Under the pieces are notes generated by a model. The model had not been told where the DNA came from. It saw only the letters and a program-made list of their open reading frames with translations, and did no database searches. Position numbers and translations under genes: made by a program. From positions 124,001 through 188,000 of the forward strand of contig NZ_FNUM01000003.1 in the NCBI RefSeq assembly GCF_900107995.1: a stretch of 64,000 nucleotides of DNA, given 5' to 3'. The DNA is from Alcanivorax sp. DSM 26293. Its GTDB lineage: Bacteria > Pseudomonadota > Gammaproteobacteria > Pseudomonadales > Alcanivoracaceae. Shown piece by piece: positions 33,756 through 44,122 of this stretch (position 1 is the first letter of the stretch; the number at the start of each line of letters is the position of its first letter).

Positions 33756-34628
33756 TCAACGCACCATACCCTCCACCAGAAAATCCACAAACTGACGCAC
33801 CTTGGGCGACAAGTGCCGGTGGCGGGGATACACCACCCACACCGCAGTGTGACTGCAGGCATACTGATCCAGCACGGAAATCAGCCGTCCCCGATGCAGA
33901 TCATCCTCCACGTAATAGTCCGGCAGCTGCACCAGCCCCAGGCCCTTGCGAGCCGCATCCAGCAGGGCCACGCCGGAATTGCCCTTCCAGTTGCCCTGCA
34001 CTTTCCATTGCCGGTGCTGGCCATCCACATCCACCGCCCACTGATCCGCTGAACCCAGCAGGCAGTTGTGTTGACTCAACTCCCCCAACGTGTGGGGCCG
34101 GGCATGGCGCTGGAAATAGTCGGCGGAACCGACAATATATTCGCGACGCGGGCAGAGTTTGCGGGCGATCAATGACGAGTCCGGCAGCGCCCCGGTACGG
34201 ATGGCCACATCGAAGCCCTCGTCGATGATATCCACCCGCCGGTTGGTAAAGTCCAGTTGGATGGACAATTGCGGATGGCGGGCCAGAAAGTCGTTCACTA
34301 ACGGCGCGATGTAACGTTCGCCAAAGGTGGTGGCGCAGGTCAGCTTGAGCACCCCGGTGGGCCGTTGCTGGTAGTCGCTAATGGCCGACAACGCTTCCTG
34401 GAAGCCATCAAACAACTGGCCACAATGATCGAAGTAGACCGCCCCCGCATCGGTGAGCTTCAGGCGCCGGGTGGTGCGGTAGAGCAACTGGGTGCCGAGC
34501 TGGGTTTCCAGCCGGGACACCAGCCGGCTCACATGGGAGCTGGATACCCCCAGATGCCGGGCGGCATCCGCAAAGGAGCCCCGCCTCACCACTTCCACAA
34601 AGGCTTCAATACGATCCCAGTGCTGCAT
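33756..34628 (-). CDS. LysR-family regulator, GfnR-like
   Basis: The 290 aa begin MQHWDRIEAFVEVVRRGSF. The HTH (residues about 18-40, SFADAARHLGVSSSHVSRLVSRLE) and C-terminal substrate-binding domain (LDFTNRRVDIIDEGFDVAIRTG) are typical of LysR. I prefer the ATG at 34628 over the upstream in-frame ATG at 34706 because it places the HTH at the normal distance. It diverges from the glutathione-dependent formaldehyde dehydrogenase gene. The same pairing is seen for GfnR and adhC in Pseudomonas aeruginosa, so it probably controls formaldehyde detoxification. Confidence 0.85.
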   Translation of the reverse strand: MQHWDRIEAFVEVVRRGSFADAARHLGVSSSHVSRLVSRLETQLGTQLLYRTTRRLKLTDAGAVYFDHCGQLFDGFQEALSAISDYQQRPTGVLKLTCATTFGERYIAPLVNDFLARHPQLSIQLDFTNRRVDIIDEGFDVAIRTGALPDSSLIARKLCPRREYIVGSADYFQRHARPHTLGELSQHNCLLGSADQWAVDVDGQHRQWKVQGNWKGNSGVALLDAARKGLGLVQLPDYYVEDDLHRGRLISVLDQYACSHTAVWVVYPRHRHLSPKVRQFVDFLVEGMVR

Positions 34629-34708
34629 TGTTGCTACCTGACAATAATCTCTTGTCGAATTGTGCCTTATAGCGCTATTCGTGTCTGCGTATAGTGAATA
34701 ATCCATGA

Positions 34709-35878
<1,170 letters not shown>

Positions 35879-35894
35879 GGCGTACTAATTCCGA

Positions 35895-35978
35895 CTGTAG
35901 GAGCACCTCTTGAGGTGCGAATCTACTTGCGAAAGACCTTGCCAGGCAAGGTTCGCACCTCAAGAGGTGCTCCTACAG
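35895..35978. repeat. Palindromic repeat (TGTAGGAGC type), 84 bp
   Basis: CTGTAGGAGCACCTCTTGAG at the left is matched by CTCAAGAGGTGCTCCTACAG at the right, giving about 25 paired bases. It lies between the formaldehyde dehydrogenase and fghA, so a shared transcript would carry a large hairpin. Confidence 0.85.
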
Positions 35979-36001
35979 CGGCTTCGTAGAAAGGTTGAAT
36001 C

Positions 36002-36847
36002 ATGTCTGATATCGAACTGGTTTCTGCCACCAAATCCTTTGGCGGCTGGCTGAAGCGCTACCGGCACCGCAGCCAGGTACTCAATTGCGAGATGATCTTT
36101 GCCATCTATCTGCCGCCGGCAGCGGAGCAGGCTTCCGTTCCCTTGTTGTGGTGGCTGTCCGGCCTGACCTGCAACGATGAAAATTTCATGCAGAAAGCCG
36201 GTGCCCAACGCACGGCAGCGGAACTGGGTCTGGCCATGGTCTGCCCGGATACCAGCCCGCGGGGCACCGACCTTCCCGGCGAACACGACAGCTATGATTT
36301 CGGTTCCGGTGCCGGTTTCTATGTGAACGCGACCCGCGCGCCCTGGAGCCAGCACTATCGCATGTATGATTACGTGACCCGTGAATTGCCGGCACTACTC
36401 CGCGATCATTTCCCCCTCAACGGCCGCGAAGCGATCAGCGGCCATTCCATGGGAGGCCATGGCGCATTGATCTGCGCACTGAAAAACCCCGGCCGCTATA
36501 CCTCGGTATCGGCGTTCGCACCAATCAGCAACCCGAGTCAGTGCCCCTGGGGCGAGAAGGCACTGGGCGGCTATCTGGGGGAGGACCGTGCAACCTGGGA
36601 GGCCTGGGATGCCTGCGAGCTGATCAAGGCCAACGGCAGCGACCTGGCGCTAATGGTGGACCAGGGCGACGCAGATAATTTCTATCAGGATGGCCAACTG
36701 CGTCCGGAATCCCTCAGTGCCGCCTGCCAGGAGGCGGGTGTGCCGATCACCCTGCGCATGCAACCCGGCTATGACCATTCCTACTTCTTCATCGCCAGTT
36801 TTATTGACGATCATCTGAAGTATCACTTTCACCATCTGACTGCGTGA
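36002..36847 (+). CDS. fghA: S-formylglutathione hydrolase
   Basis: Hydrolyses S-formylglutathione to formate and glutathione, the second step after the class III ADH. The 281 aa match the esterase-D family. Motifs: LLWWLSGLTCNDENFMQKAGAQ (oxyanion region and Cys), CPDTSPRG, the nucleophile elbow SGHSMGGHGAL (Ser at about 147) and the C-terminal catalytic His in PGYDHSYFFI. It follows frmA in the same direction with a repeat hairpin between. Confidence 0.96.
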   Translation: MSDIELVSATKSFGGWLKRYRHRSQVLNCEMIFAIYLPPAAEQASVPLLWWLSGLTCNDENFMQKAGAQRTAAELGLAMVCPDTSPRGTDLPGEHDSYDFGSGAGFYVNATRAPWSQHYRMYDYVTRELPALLRDHFPLNGREAISGHSMGGHGALICALKNPGRYTSVSAFAPISNPSQCPWGEKALGGYLGEDRATWEAWDACELIKANGSDLALMVDQGDADNFYQDGQLRPESLSAACQEAGVPITLRMQPGYDHSYFFIASFIDDHLKYHFHHLTA

Positions 36848-36858
36848 TGCGCGGCATA

Positions 36859-37212
36859 TCAATTTGCGCGCGGATAGCGTGGGCTGTCGATATCCAGCTT
36901 GGCTTCCGCCACTGCCAGCAGGGTCTCCAGCACCGCTGGCAGGTGCTCATTGACGTTACCGGATGCCAGCCTCCGGCACAGGCCCGACAGCGTCTGGTCT
37001 GAGGATTTCAGCACCGCTGCCAGCTGCTCCATGCCCTCCTTTTCCTGGTGGGCAAATGCGGCAGCCAACGCCTTTTCCCGTTCCAGCAGGGCCTCCAGGT
37101 GTGCAATCACCTTGCCGTAATACTCATGGACCCCGGGATCCGGATCCGGGCGCTGCCGATAGTGCTCAATGGCCTGCTGCAATTCCCGGGCATGGGGTCG
37201 ATTAAGCGGCAT
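36859..37212 (-). CDS. DUF6285-type small helical protein, phosphotransferase partner
   Basis: The 117-aa all-helical protein, beginning MPLNRPHARELQQAIEHY with an acidic/basic mix, resembles the small DUF6285 proteins that follow phosphotransferase-family genes in acyl-CoA operons. Its ATG overlaps the end of the phosphotransferase gene by 11 bp, so translation is coupled. Last gene of a three-gene minus-strand operon. It has no enzyme motif; a subunit or chaperone role for the phosphotransferase is inferred. Confidence 0.7.
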   Translation of the reverse strand: MPLNRPHARELQQAIEHYRQRPDPDPGVHEYYGKVIAHLEALLEREKALAAAFAHQEKEGMEQLAAVLKSSDQTLSGLCRRLASGNVNEHLPAVLETLLAVAEAKLDIDSPRYPRAN

Positions 37213-38206
37213 CCTGTAGCTCCTTCAGGCAGATCAGCATGTCGTATTCGGTTTCCGCTACCCGTCGACCAATCGCTGCTCGCTCCACGGATGACACCCG
37301 CCCCCGCAGGTAACTGTAGGCCTGATACTGGCAGATAACCCCCCACTTGAAGGTGCCCAGCAACTCCCAGTAACGGGCATGGACAGGGTCCACAGGGCGC
37401 CCCGAGGCGGCCTCATAGGCCGCGTGGAAAACCTCCCGCTGCGTCAATCCGGCCACCGGTTTTGCCCGTCGACCGAAACGCCAGGCGTTGACACACAGCC
37501 AGCCCAGATCCTCCATAGGGTCGCCCAGGTGAGTCAGTTCCCAGTCCAGAATGCCGCTAAGGCCCGACTCCGTGAACAGGAAATTACCCAGCCGAAAATC
37601 CCCATGTACCAGAGTGAGGCTGGCGTTGTCCGGTACATGCTCCTTTAACCAACCGTACGCCAGGGCGAATACCGGCAGAGGCTCACCATAATCCCGGTGC
37701 ATGGCATACAGTTGCTCCAGCTGCCGCCTGGCATCCAGCACAGGCAGGCCACCCAGACCGGTTAACGGCGTGCGATGTATAGCCGCCAGCGCGCCAGCCA
37801 CCTGGTCCGGGAAACGCCGACGGGCAGTGTCGTAGGCCGGGGACTTGAGCAATACCGGCGGCAGGGACTCCCCGGGCAACGCCGCCATCAGATAGCCACA
37901 ACCCAGCCCGCTGTCCTCGCCCAGTTCTGCGATGACGGTCGCCGTGGCACAACCGGCATCCGCCGCTGCCTGCTGGGCCCGGGCTTCCCATTGCTTTCCC
38001 GGGGCCATGCCCAGATCTTCACCGCCGGCATCCAGGCGCAATATCCACTGGTGTTGCTGCTGGCCCACTGTTGCCTGCAGCCACCAGGTATCCGCTGACG
38101 CCCCGGCGGTGAGCCGCCGGCATTGTTGCAGCAGACACCTGTTCCCCATCACCGGCTCCACCAACCCGGGGATCACCTGTTCAATCTGTTCCACAGTCAC
38201 AGTCAT
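37202..38206 (-). CDS. Phosphotransferase family protein (APH/acyl-CoA dehydrogenase-associated type)
   Basis: The 334-aa aminoglycoside-phosphotransferase-fold protein has an ATP-lobe start RLTAGASADTWWL, the catalytic loop LVHGDFRLGNFLF (Asp and Asn) and the DFG-equivalent ILDWELTHLGDPMEDLGWL. These are the motifs of the phosphotransferases often found beside acyl-CoA dehydrogenases (ACAD10/11-like), which in other systems phosphorylate hydroxy-acyl substrates. The ATG at 38206 overlaps the upstream stop (TGATG); the TTG at 38212 is less likely. No ACAD gene is in the window, so the substrate is unknown. Confidence 0.82.
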   Translation of the reverse strand: MTVTVEQIEQVIPGLVEPVMGNRCLLQQCRRLTAGASADTWWLQATVGQQQHQWILRLDAGGEDLGMAPGKQWEARAQQAAADAGCATATVIAELGEDSGLGCGYLMAALPGESLPPVLLKSPAYDTARRRFPDQVAGALAAIHRTPLTGLGGLPVLDARRQLEQLYAMHRDYGEPLPVFALAYGWLKEHVPDNASLTLVHGDFRLGNFLFTESGLSGILDWELTHLGDPMEDLGWLCVNAWRFGRRAKPVAGLTQREVFHAAYEAASGRPVDPVHARYWELLGTFKWGVICQYQAYSYLRGRVSSVERAAIGRRVAETEYDMLICLKELQDAA

Positions 38207-39249
38207 CAGCAATGCCTGCCCACCGGTTTACCGTCTACCATCTGGTCAAGATACTCGGCCATGCCATAACCGGTGAGACCATCGCAGGTAAACCGGGACA
38301 TCGCTTCCGTGATACGGGTATGTCTCCACTCGCCGTCATCGGTCTGGCGTCGATTGCGCAGAGGGATCATTGCCAGGGATTCACCACTGATGGCATAGCA
38401 ACGGCCGGACTCGGTGGTCAGGCTGACACGCTGCGTGTATGCCTGATCGCGCTCATCCAGGGCTGAGCACAGCGTGGCCTGTTCCACCGGATCATAACGT
38501 GGCTCGCTACCATCACGGGTATCGTAGACCATGCCCCAGACATGCTGACGGCCACTGGCCATCTGCACGATTGACACATTGACCGCGAACTGGTCGTTGA
38601 AAACCAGTGGCAGCCAGCGATACCAATAGAGGTTCTGCCAGTAACGTGGCCCCCAGGAATGATCGCGCAGTCCGAAGCCCTGCAATGAAAAGTTCTGCTG
38701 GCCAATACTGATTTCGCCCTTGCCACGCAGGTGCTGCTCGTAGTGCCCGCGGGCAAAGGATTCCTCCGGGTCTTCCTCGATGGGTCGGCCCTGCTCATCG
38801 ACCATTTCGCCACCGTAAACCGGGGTCAGCCCCTCAAAGTTGAACTGTGCTTTCACCATAACCGTAGGGTTATCGGCAAAGGCCCGGGCCGGGTTTTCCA
38901 TCTCCTGGGGATTGTCCAGCACGCAGGCCGGACCCTGGTAGTGCAAGGCAATTTTCTTTAACGGCTCAATCACCTCAAAGCGCATTCCTCCCGCATCCAG
39001 AGCATGGTTTCCGTGAATCTCGACCCGGCGAAACATGAATGCCACCTTCCCATCCGGAAGATAAAAACAGAAAGACATTTCCGCATGGCCCTCATTGGGC
39101 CGGTTACCCACGCGAAACCAGCCACCGATTCCCTTGCGGTGATCAAAGAGATTCACGTACATGCTTTCATTAAAGTTTTTTGCCGCCTCAATGGGATGCA
39201 TGTATTCATCACTGGCATCCAGTCGCAGGGCACTTTTCCCCAGATCCAT
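38206..39249 (-). CDS. DUF7064/CrtC-AttH-like lipocalin-type protein
   Basis: The 347-aa beta-rich protein has a good GGAGG Shine-Dalgarno. Markers are GGWFRVGNRPNEGHAEMSF near the N-terminus, the SLQGFGLRDHSWGPRYWQ motif (the RDHSWG signature of the CrtC/AttH superfamily) and GYGMAEYLDQ near the C-terminus. CrtC-type relatives hydrate carotenoids, but most members are uncharacterised. It heads the operon and overlaps the phosphotransferase gene by one base. Context suggests modification of a hydrophobic, possibly steroid- or terpenoid-like, substrate; this is inference. Confidence 0.7.
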   Translation of the reverse strand: MDLGKSALRLDASDEYMHPIEAAKNFNESMYVNLFDHRKGIGGWFRVGNRPNEGHAEMSFCFYLPDGKVAFMFRRVEIHGNHALDAGGMRFEVIEPLKKIALHYQGPACVLDNPQEMENPARAFADNPTVMVKAQFNFEGLTPVYGGEMVDEQGRPIEEDPEESFARGHYEQHLRGKGEISIGQQNFSLQGFGLRDHSWGPRYWQNLYWYRWLPLVFNDQFAVNVSIVQMASGRQHVWGMVYDTRDGSEPRYDPVEQATLCSALDERDQAYTQRVSLTTESGRCYAISGESLAMIPLRNRRQTDDGEWRHTRITEAMSRFTCDGLTGYGMAEYLDQMVDGKPVGRHC

Positions 39250-39468
39250 ATCATCCTCCCTGATAAAAATTGTTTTTTTGTTTACCGAATCATCACCGAC
39301 ATCGGCAGTCTTACAGACTGAAAGGAAACAGGAGATCGTGCATTAACTTTGAGTGACAACTTATCCAGAATATTTGTTATCAGATGCACAAGACTTCATG
39401 AATTTTCATCCATATAGTGGCTCCGGCAGGCTTCAATAAAAGCACTTCAGAAAAACAAGGAGCCCACC

Positions 39469-39996
39469 ATGCTGGAAGAGTTACGGCAAGTTCTGCAACC
39501 CTGGTATCTACAAATAAAATTCATTCATTTACTCGCAGTGATGATATGGAGTTTCAGCACTGCCGTCGCCTACACCTGGTTTATCCGAAGCGCCTGGATA
39601 AGCTGGAAAAAACACCCGGATGTGGCGGCACTGAAAAAACGCCGGGACTGGCTCATGGAGCAGTTCGACAAAGGCGCTTCACTGGAGCATATCGCCTTCC
39701 CGGTTCTTTTACTCAGCGGCGGGCTCTTGTTTTGGACCACGGGATGGACACTGGAATCTCACTGGCTGGCAGTGAAGCTGCTACTGGTGACGGGAGTGTT
39801 TGTGCCGATGGAAATTGTTGATTACTGGCTTTCACATTTTGGCGGAAGCAAGCGCCAATGGCGGGAAAAAGGCGACCATGCGCGCTATGAAAAACTGATG
39901 CAATGGCACTGGGTGTTCTTTCGCATCAGCACACCTCTGGTAGCGATTTTTATTCCCCTTATTATTTATCTTGCTGTGGTGAAACCGGCGCTCTAG
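39469..39996 (+). CDS. Integral membrane protein, DUF2269/CopD-like four-helix type
   Basis: The 175 aa have about four membrane helices: IKFIHLLAVMIWSFSTAVAY (residues about 16-35), EHIAFPVLLLSGGLLFWTTG, WLAVKLLLVTGVFVPMEIV and ISTPLVAIFIPLIIYLAV. Conserved His residues (IKFIHLLAV, MQWHWVFFR) at membrane edges suggest haem or metal contact, as in DUF2269 proteins. AAGGAG precedes the ATG. It stands alone in a non-conserved context. Function unknown. Confidence 0.72.
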   Translation: MLEELRQVLQPWYLQIKFIHLLAVMIWSFSTAVAYTWFIRSAWISWKKHPDVAALKKRRDWLMEQFDKGASLEHIAFPVLLLSGGLLFWTTGWTLESHWLAVKLLLVTGVFVPMEIVDYWLSHFGGSKRQWREKGDHARYEKLMQWHWVFFRISTPLVAIFIPLIIYLAVVKPAL

Positions 39997-40067
39997 CAGC
40001 TGCACAGGGGGCCATTCTGAACCACCGATTGCGCTCTCTGGACAACGCCCCCTTGCATGCGCCTGCA

Positions 40068-40670
40068 TCACCCCTTCATTGGCACATAGCCCGGCTGCTC
40101 TGCTACCCGATTCAGCCAGTTGCCAATCGCCGGGTAGGCTTTCAGGGAAAACCCGCCCTGCTCCGCCACATGGGTATAGGCGTACAGAGCGATATCGGCA
40201 ATGCTGTAACTCTCCCCGACAAAGAAATCATGATCAGCAAGGTGGGCATCCATCACCCTCAGCGCTTCATGGCCTTTTTGCTGTTTTTCCGCCAGCGCCT
40301 CGGCGTACTTTTCCCTTTCTCCCAGAACATGAATCCAGTAGCGGGATGTCGCGATATTGGGCTCGTGGTTATACTGCTCGAAGAACATCCATTGCAGAAC
40401 CTGAGCCTGCTGAAACGCATCTTTTGGCATGAATTGGCTCTCTCTGGCCAGATACCAGAGTGCCGCATTGGATTCCGGGAGAACCTGCCCCTCTGGGGTG
40501 ACCAGTACCGGAATCCGCCCATTGGGATTGATGGCAAGAAAGTCCGCGGTGCGGGTTTCACCACGGGTAATGTCTTTCTCGATACGGCGAAAGGCGATCC
40601 CCAGCTGGGCCATGGCCAGCCGTAGCTTGTAGCAATTGCCGGACGAAGAAAATTCATAAAGCGTCAACAT
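40068..40670 (-). CDS. Glutathione S-transferase
   Basis: The 200-aa GST has an N-terminal thioredoxin fold beginning MLTLYEFSSSGNCYKLRLAMAQ (Ser/Cys region binding GSH), NPNGRIPVLV (cis-Pro loop) and LPESNAALWYLA (the ES motif). The C-terminal helical domain contains the capping-box segment FFVGESYSIADIALYAYTH. The ATG at 40670 sits five bases after AAGGAG; the GTG one codon earlier is too close. It resembles YfcG/Nu-type or beta-type GSTs, but the substrate cannot be read. Confidence 0.9.
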   Translation of the reverse strand: MLTLYEFSSSGNCYKLRLAMAQLGIAFRRIEKDITRGETRTADFLAINPNGRIPVLVTPEGQVLPESNAALWYLARESQFMPKDAFQQAQVLQWMFFEQYNHEPNIATSRYWIHVLGEREKYAEALAEKQQKGHEALRVMDAHLADHDFFVGESYSIADIALYAYTHVAEQGGFSLKAYPAIGNWLNRVAEQPGYVPMKG

Positions 40671-40800
40671 CACTGCTCCTTGTAATCATCAGTGAAAATT
40701 AACGCTATATTCGTTCAAACTCTTCGGCGCTGGCTACCCCAGGCCAGAGCCAGGGAACAAAAAAGTATTGCGCCATGCATCCTTTCATCTTTGTCCAGGC

Positions 40801-40827
40801 AAAAAAAGCCAGGGCATTACCCCTGGC
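40801..40827 (-). terminator. Rho-independent terminator after nitronate monooxygenase
   Basis: Reading the minus strand, GCCAGGG (complement at 40821-40827) pairs with CCCTGGC (complement at 40808-40814) and is followed by TTTTTTT (40801-40807). Confidence 0.88.
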
Positions 40828-40861
40828 ATGGCTCGGGAGAGCGAGACTAAATCGGAAGGAA

Positions 40862-41842
40862 TCAATCGTTGAGAAAACCGGCGAGACGCTGGTTGATGGT
40901 GCCCACACACTCACTGATGATGTCATCGATGATTTCGGCACAGCTGGGGTAACTGTCGATCAGGCCCTGAACCATGCCCGAGGTCCAGATGCCTCCGTCG
41001 ATTTCTCCGGAGGTCAGCGCCGCCTTGCCCTTTACACCAGCAACCAGATCCTGGATGTAATCGAACTTCATGTCCGGGCCCTTTTCCCGTTCGATATCGT
41101 TGACCCGGGTGGCTACCGCATTCTTGAAAACACGGGCGGTATTTTTCAGCGGCCGGAAGATCAGGGCCGTATCCAGCTCGGACGCCTCGGCAATGGCACG
41201 CTTCATATTGTCGTGCACCGGCGACTCTTTCGAGGCCAGGAAACGGGTCCCCATGTTGATACCGTCCGCACCCAGAGCCAGACAAGCGGCCATTTGCGCG
41301 CCGGTACCAATACCGCCGGATGCCAGCATGGGAATCTTGATCACTTTTGCCGCCGCCGGCAGCAATACCAGATTGGGGATATCATCTTCACCCGGATGAC
41401 CGGCACATTCGAAGCCATCCACTGAGACCGCCGCCACACCCACTTTTTCTGCCTTCAGCGCATGACGGACGGAGGTGCACTTGTGCACCACTTTTACGCC
41501 GGCACCTTCGAAAAGAGGCATGAAGGGTTCCGGGTTGCGACCGGCGGTTTCCACCACGGTGATATTGTTTTCACAGATCACCCGGGCGTATTCCTCATAG
41601 GGCACCGGTTTGATGGTGGGCAGGATGGTCAGGTTCACACCGAAGGGCTTGTCGGTCATCTCCTTGCAGCGCTTGATTTCCTTGTCCAGGTCTTCCGGCG
41701 TGGGCTGGGTCAGGGCAGTGATGATGCCCAGGCCACCGGCGTTGGATACCGCCGCCGCCAGTTCCGCATAGCCCACATTCTGCATGCCGCCTTGCACAAT
41801 CGGATACTGGATGCCCAGCAATTCGGTAATACGTGTTTTCAT
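40862..41842 (-). CDS. Nitronate monooxygenase (2-nitropropane dioxygenase family)
   Basis: FMN-dependent TIM barrel, 326 aa. Motifs: YPIVQGGMQNVGYAELAAAVSNAGGLG (phosphate/FMN N-terminus), KVVHKCTSVRHA, the active-site region with GFECAGHPGEDD (His and Gly residues near FMN) and ASGGIGTGAQMAACLALGADGINMGTRFLA (FMN phosphate loop). The ATG at 41842 follows AAGGA; the ATG at 41863 is further from the fold. It oxidises propionate 3-nitronate or other alkyl nitronates in characterised relatives; the real substrate here is unknown. Confidence 0.9.
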   Translation of the reverse strand: MKTRITELLGIQYPIVQGGMQNVGYAELAAAVSNAGGLGIITALTQPTPEDLDKEIKRCKEMTDKPFGVNLTILPTIKPVPYEEYARVICENNITVVETAGRNPEPFMPLFEGAGVKVVHKCTSVRHALKAEKVGVAAVSVDGFECAGHPGEDDIPNLVLLPAAAKVIKIPMLASGGIGTGAQMAACLALGADGINMGTRFLASKESPVHDNMKRAIAEASELDTALIFRPLKNTARVFKNAVATRVNDIEREKGPDMKFDYIQDLVAGVKGKAALTSGEIDGGIWTSGMVQGLIDSYPSCAEIIDDIISECVGTINQRLAGFLND

Positions 41843-42056
41843 GAATGGGATCCTTTTACTCAATTCAGACCCGCCCGCAGAACTCGGTGCGAGGTGTCAG
41901 GATGGCGCCAACGTACTGAAGGCCACTATTTTGCAGCAATGACAGGAATGTTCACCCCCCGGAAATTTTGGATAGCACTGATCCGGGATCCGCTAGCAAG
42001 CCGCTGTTGTACAACGCTTTTTTGAGGCGCCCGGAAACCCTTTTTCCGCCCAGCGG

Positions 42057-43079
42057 CTAGACAGGAACGTCACTTTTGTATGCGCTGCCCAGGGCTTTCC
42101 TGGCCTTGCCCGGCGAGGTACCGGTCCAGCGCCGATAGGCCCGACTGAAGGCGCTGTGCTCGGAAAACCCCAGCAACAGCGCGATATCACCCAGGGTCAG
42201 CGAAGGGTCCGCCAGATAATGTCGAGCCAGTTGTTCACGGGTGCGGTCCAGCAACTCCCGCCAGGTGAGCCGTCGCTCCGCAAGCCGTCGCTGCAAGGTG
42301 CGCACGGACATATGCAGCTCCGCCGCCAGGCGCGGCAGGGTCACCGTCGCCTCGGGCATCAACCTGACCATGGCCTGCTGCAGGGCCCGATCGAAACTGT
42401 CGGAATCCGGCAGCGCCAGCAACATGGCCCGGGCCTGGCGATCCAGCAGATTGCGCATGCTGGGGTCGCTGTGTGGCAGGGCCATGGCCAGAAAGTGAAT
42501 CGGGAAACTGACGCAGGTGTGAGACTGGGCAAACCATACCGGGCAACCGAAGAATGCCTCGTAGGCCTGGCGGGTCTCGGCCGGCGGTGCCGGGAACACG
42601 AAGGACACGGACGTCGGTGACGGCGGATCATCCACCAGCCGCCGCAGAAAGGTGATCAGCGCAGCGATGGCCACGGTGTCCGCCAGCTCCCCCACGGAAT
42701 CGTCCCCGGACCAGCGCACCTGCATCTGATCCCCCTGGCCCAGCACTTCCACCATATCCTGGCCATAGAACAGGGTTTCGTAGCGCTGGTAGGCCAGCAT
42801 GGCTTCGCCCAGGGTGCGGCAGGTGAGAATCAGATAGCCGAGCATACCCACGTGGCGGGGCTGCACCATGGCGCCGATGGACAGGCCCGGCGCGACACGC
42901 TCAGGCCGCAGGGCCACTGCCTGCTGCAGCAGATCACGCCAGAGCGTCAAAGGCACCAGGTCCGCCGGGCTGCGGCTGTCGAGCACGGTTCGCAGGGCCG
43001 GTGCCGGCAGATTTTCCCGGTCCAGCCAGTCCGTGAGCAGCTGCACCCAGGCGCCGGTCACGCGCATGGCTGTGGCCAT
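42057..43079 (-). CDS. AraC-family regulator with arabinose_bd-type sensory domain
   Basis: The 340 aa have an N-terminal ligand domain of the Arabinose_bd/OruR type (HVGMLGYLILTCRTLGEAMLAYQRYE) and a C-terminal double HTH with LSLTLGDIALLLGFSEHSAFSRAYRRW as the second, recognition half. Members of this group control fatty-acid, alkane or amino-acid use in Pseudomonas-like bacteria. It diverges from the sterol-desaturase-type hydroxylase gene (about 120 bp apart), its probable target. ATG 43079 has GAGAGG upstream; the in-frame ATG at 43109 is less likely. Confidence 0.88.
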   Translation of the reverse strand: MATAMRVTGAWVQLLTDWLDRENLPAPALRTVLDSRSPADLVPLTLWRDLLQQAVALRPERVAPGLSIGAMVQPRHVGMLGYLILTCRTLGEAMLAYQRYETLFYGQDMVEVLGQGDQMQVRWSGDDSVGELADTVAIAALITFLRRLVDDPPSPTSVSFVFPAPPAETRQAYEAFFGCPVWFAQSHTCVSFPIHFLAMALPHSDPSMRNLLDRQARAMLLALPDSDSFDRALQQAMVRLMPEATVTLPRLAAELHMSVRTLQRRLAERRLTWRELLDRTREQLARHYLADPSLTLGDIALLLGFSEHSAFSRAYRRWTGTSPGKARKALGSAYKSDVPV

Positions 43080-43201
43080 GATCCTCTCCCGCCGTTTATC
43101 CGATGGCATAGATTGTCAAAAATACGGCATGGAACGTCAATACAAACCGGACGACCCATCGCACAATGGATCCATCATCAATCACACCGGGAGCGTTGCC
43201 C

Positions 43202-44122
43202 ATGGCTCTGATGGACTGGTTCAACAGCGTTTGGCAGAACAGCGGCCTGGCCCCGCTCTGGGACACCGTGGCGCCCTGGCTGGCCCTGGACGAACGGCAA
43301 CTGATCTTCATGGTGGCCACGCCGTTCTTTATTGGTGTGTTCCTGTGGGAGTTCCTGAAAATCCGCCACGATGCCACGCTGGTGGATAGCCGTGAATCCA
43401 TTCGCAATTTCATGCTGGGGGCGGGCTATCAGACCACTGAGTTGTTGTTCGCCGGCCTGATCGCCTTCCCGGTATACGCCTTTGCCTATCACCACCGGTT
43501 GCTGGATATCGAACTGACCTGGCTGACCGGCGCCTTGCTGTGGGTGCTCACCGATTTCTGCTTCTACTGGATGCACCGCACCTCACACCGGGTGCGCTGG
43601 TTCTGGGCCGCCCATGTGACCCATCACTCCTCCGAGCGGATGAACTTCTCCACGGCCATGCGCCAGAACGCCACCAATATCTTCAATGGTGGCTGGTTGT
43701 TCTACGTGCCGCTGGCCTTTGTCGGCTTCAACCCGGTGTGGATCGGGGTCTGCTATGCGCTGTCACTGGTCTACCAGTTCTTTATCCACACCACCCTGGT
43801 GAAGCGACTGCATCCGGCCATCGAATATGTGTTCAACACGCCCAGCCACCACCGGGTCCATCATGGTCGAAACCCGGACTATATCGACACCAATTACGGC
43901 GGCGTCTTCATCGTCTTCGATCGTCTGTTCGGCACCTTTACCCCGGAACGGGACGAGGAACCGGTGGAATACGGCATCACCCGCCCGGTGTACAGCAACA
44001 ACCTGCTGGTGAACTGGTGCCATGAATACGTGGATATGTTCCGCGACATCAAACAACGCGGCCCCATCGGCCAACGGCTGAAACATCTCTGGAAGCCACC
44101 GGAGTGGGAAAGAGATAAATAG
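43202..44122 (+). CDS. Sterol desaturase / fatty acid hydroxylase family membrane di-iron enzyme
   Basis: The 306-aa membrane protein has the three His clusters of the FA_hydroxylase family: HRTSHRVRWFWAAHVTHHSSE (HxxxH and HxxHH-type, residues about 134-154), a further segment, and THHRVHHGRNPDYIDTNYGG (the last HxxHH). Several membrane helices precede them. ATG 43202 has GGGAG upstream; the frame also opens at 43166. It diverges from the AraC-type regulator. The product class (sterol, fatty acid or carotenoid hydroxylation) cannot be assigned. Confidence 0.88.
   Translation: MALMDWFNSVWQNSGLAPLWDTVAPWLALDERQLIFMVATPFFIGVFLWEFLKIRHDATLVDSRESIRNFMLGAGYQTTELLFAGLIAFPVYAFAYHHRLLDIELTWLTGALLWVLTDFCFYWMHRTSHRVRWFWAAHVTHHSSERMNFSTAMRQNATNIFNGGWLFYVPLAFVGFNPVWIGVCYALSLVYQFFIHTTLVKRLHPAIEYVFNTPSHHRVHHGRNPDYIDTNYGGVFIVFDRLFGTFTPERDEEPVEYGITRPVYSNNLLVNWCHEYVDMFRDIKQRGPIGQRLKHLWKPPEWERDK

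Noticed and set aside
39832-40071. Minus-strand 79-aa frame between the membrane protein and GST
   Set aside because: Overlaps the plus-strand membrane protein and lacks coding features.
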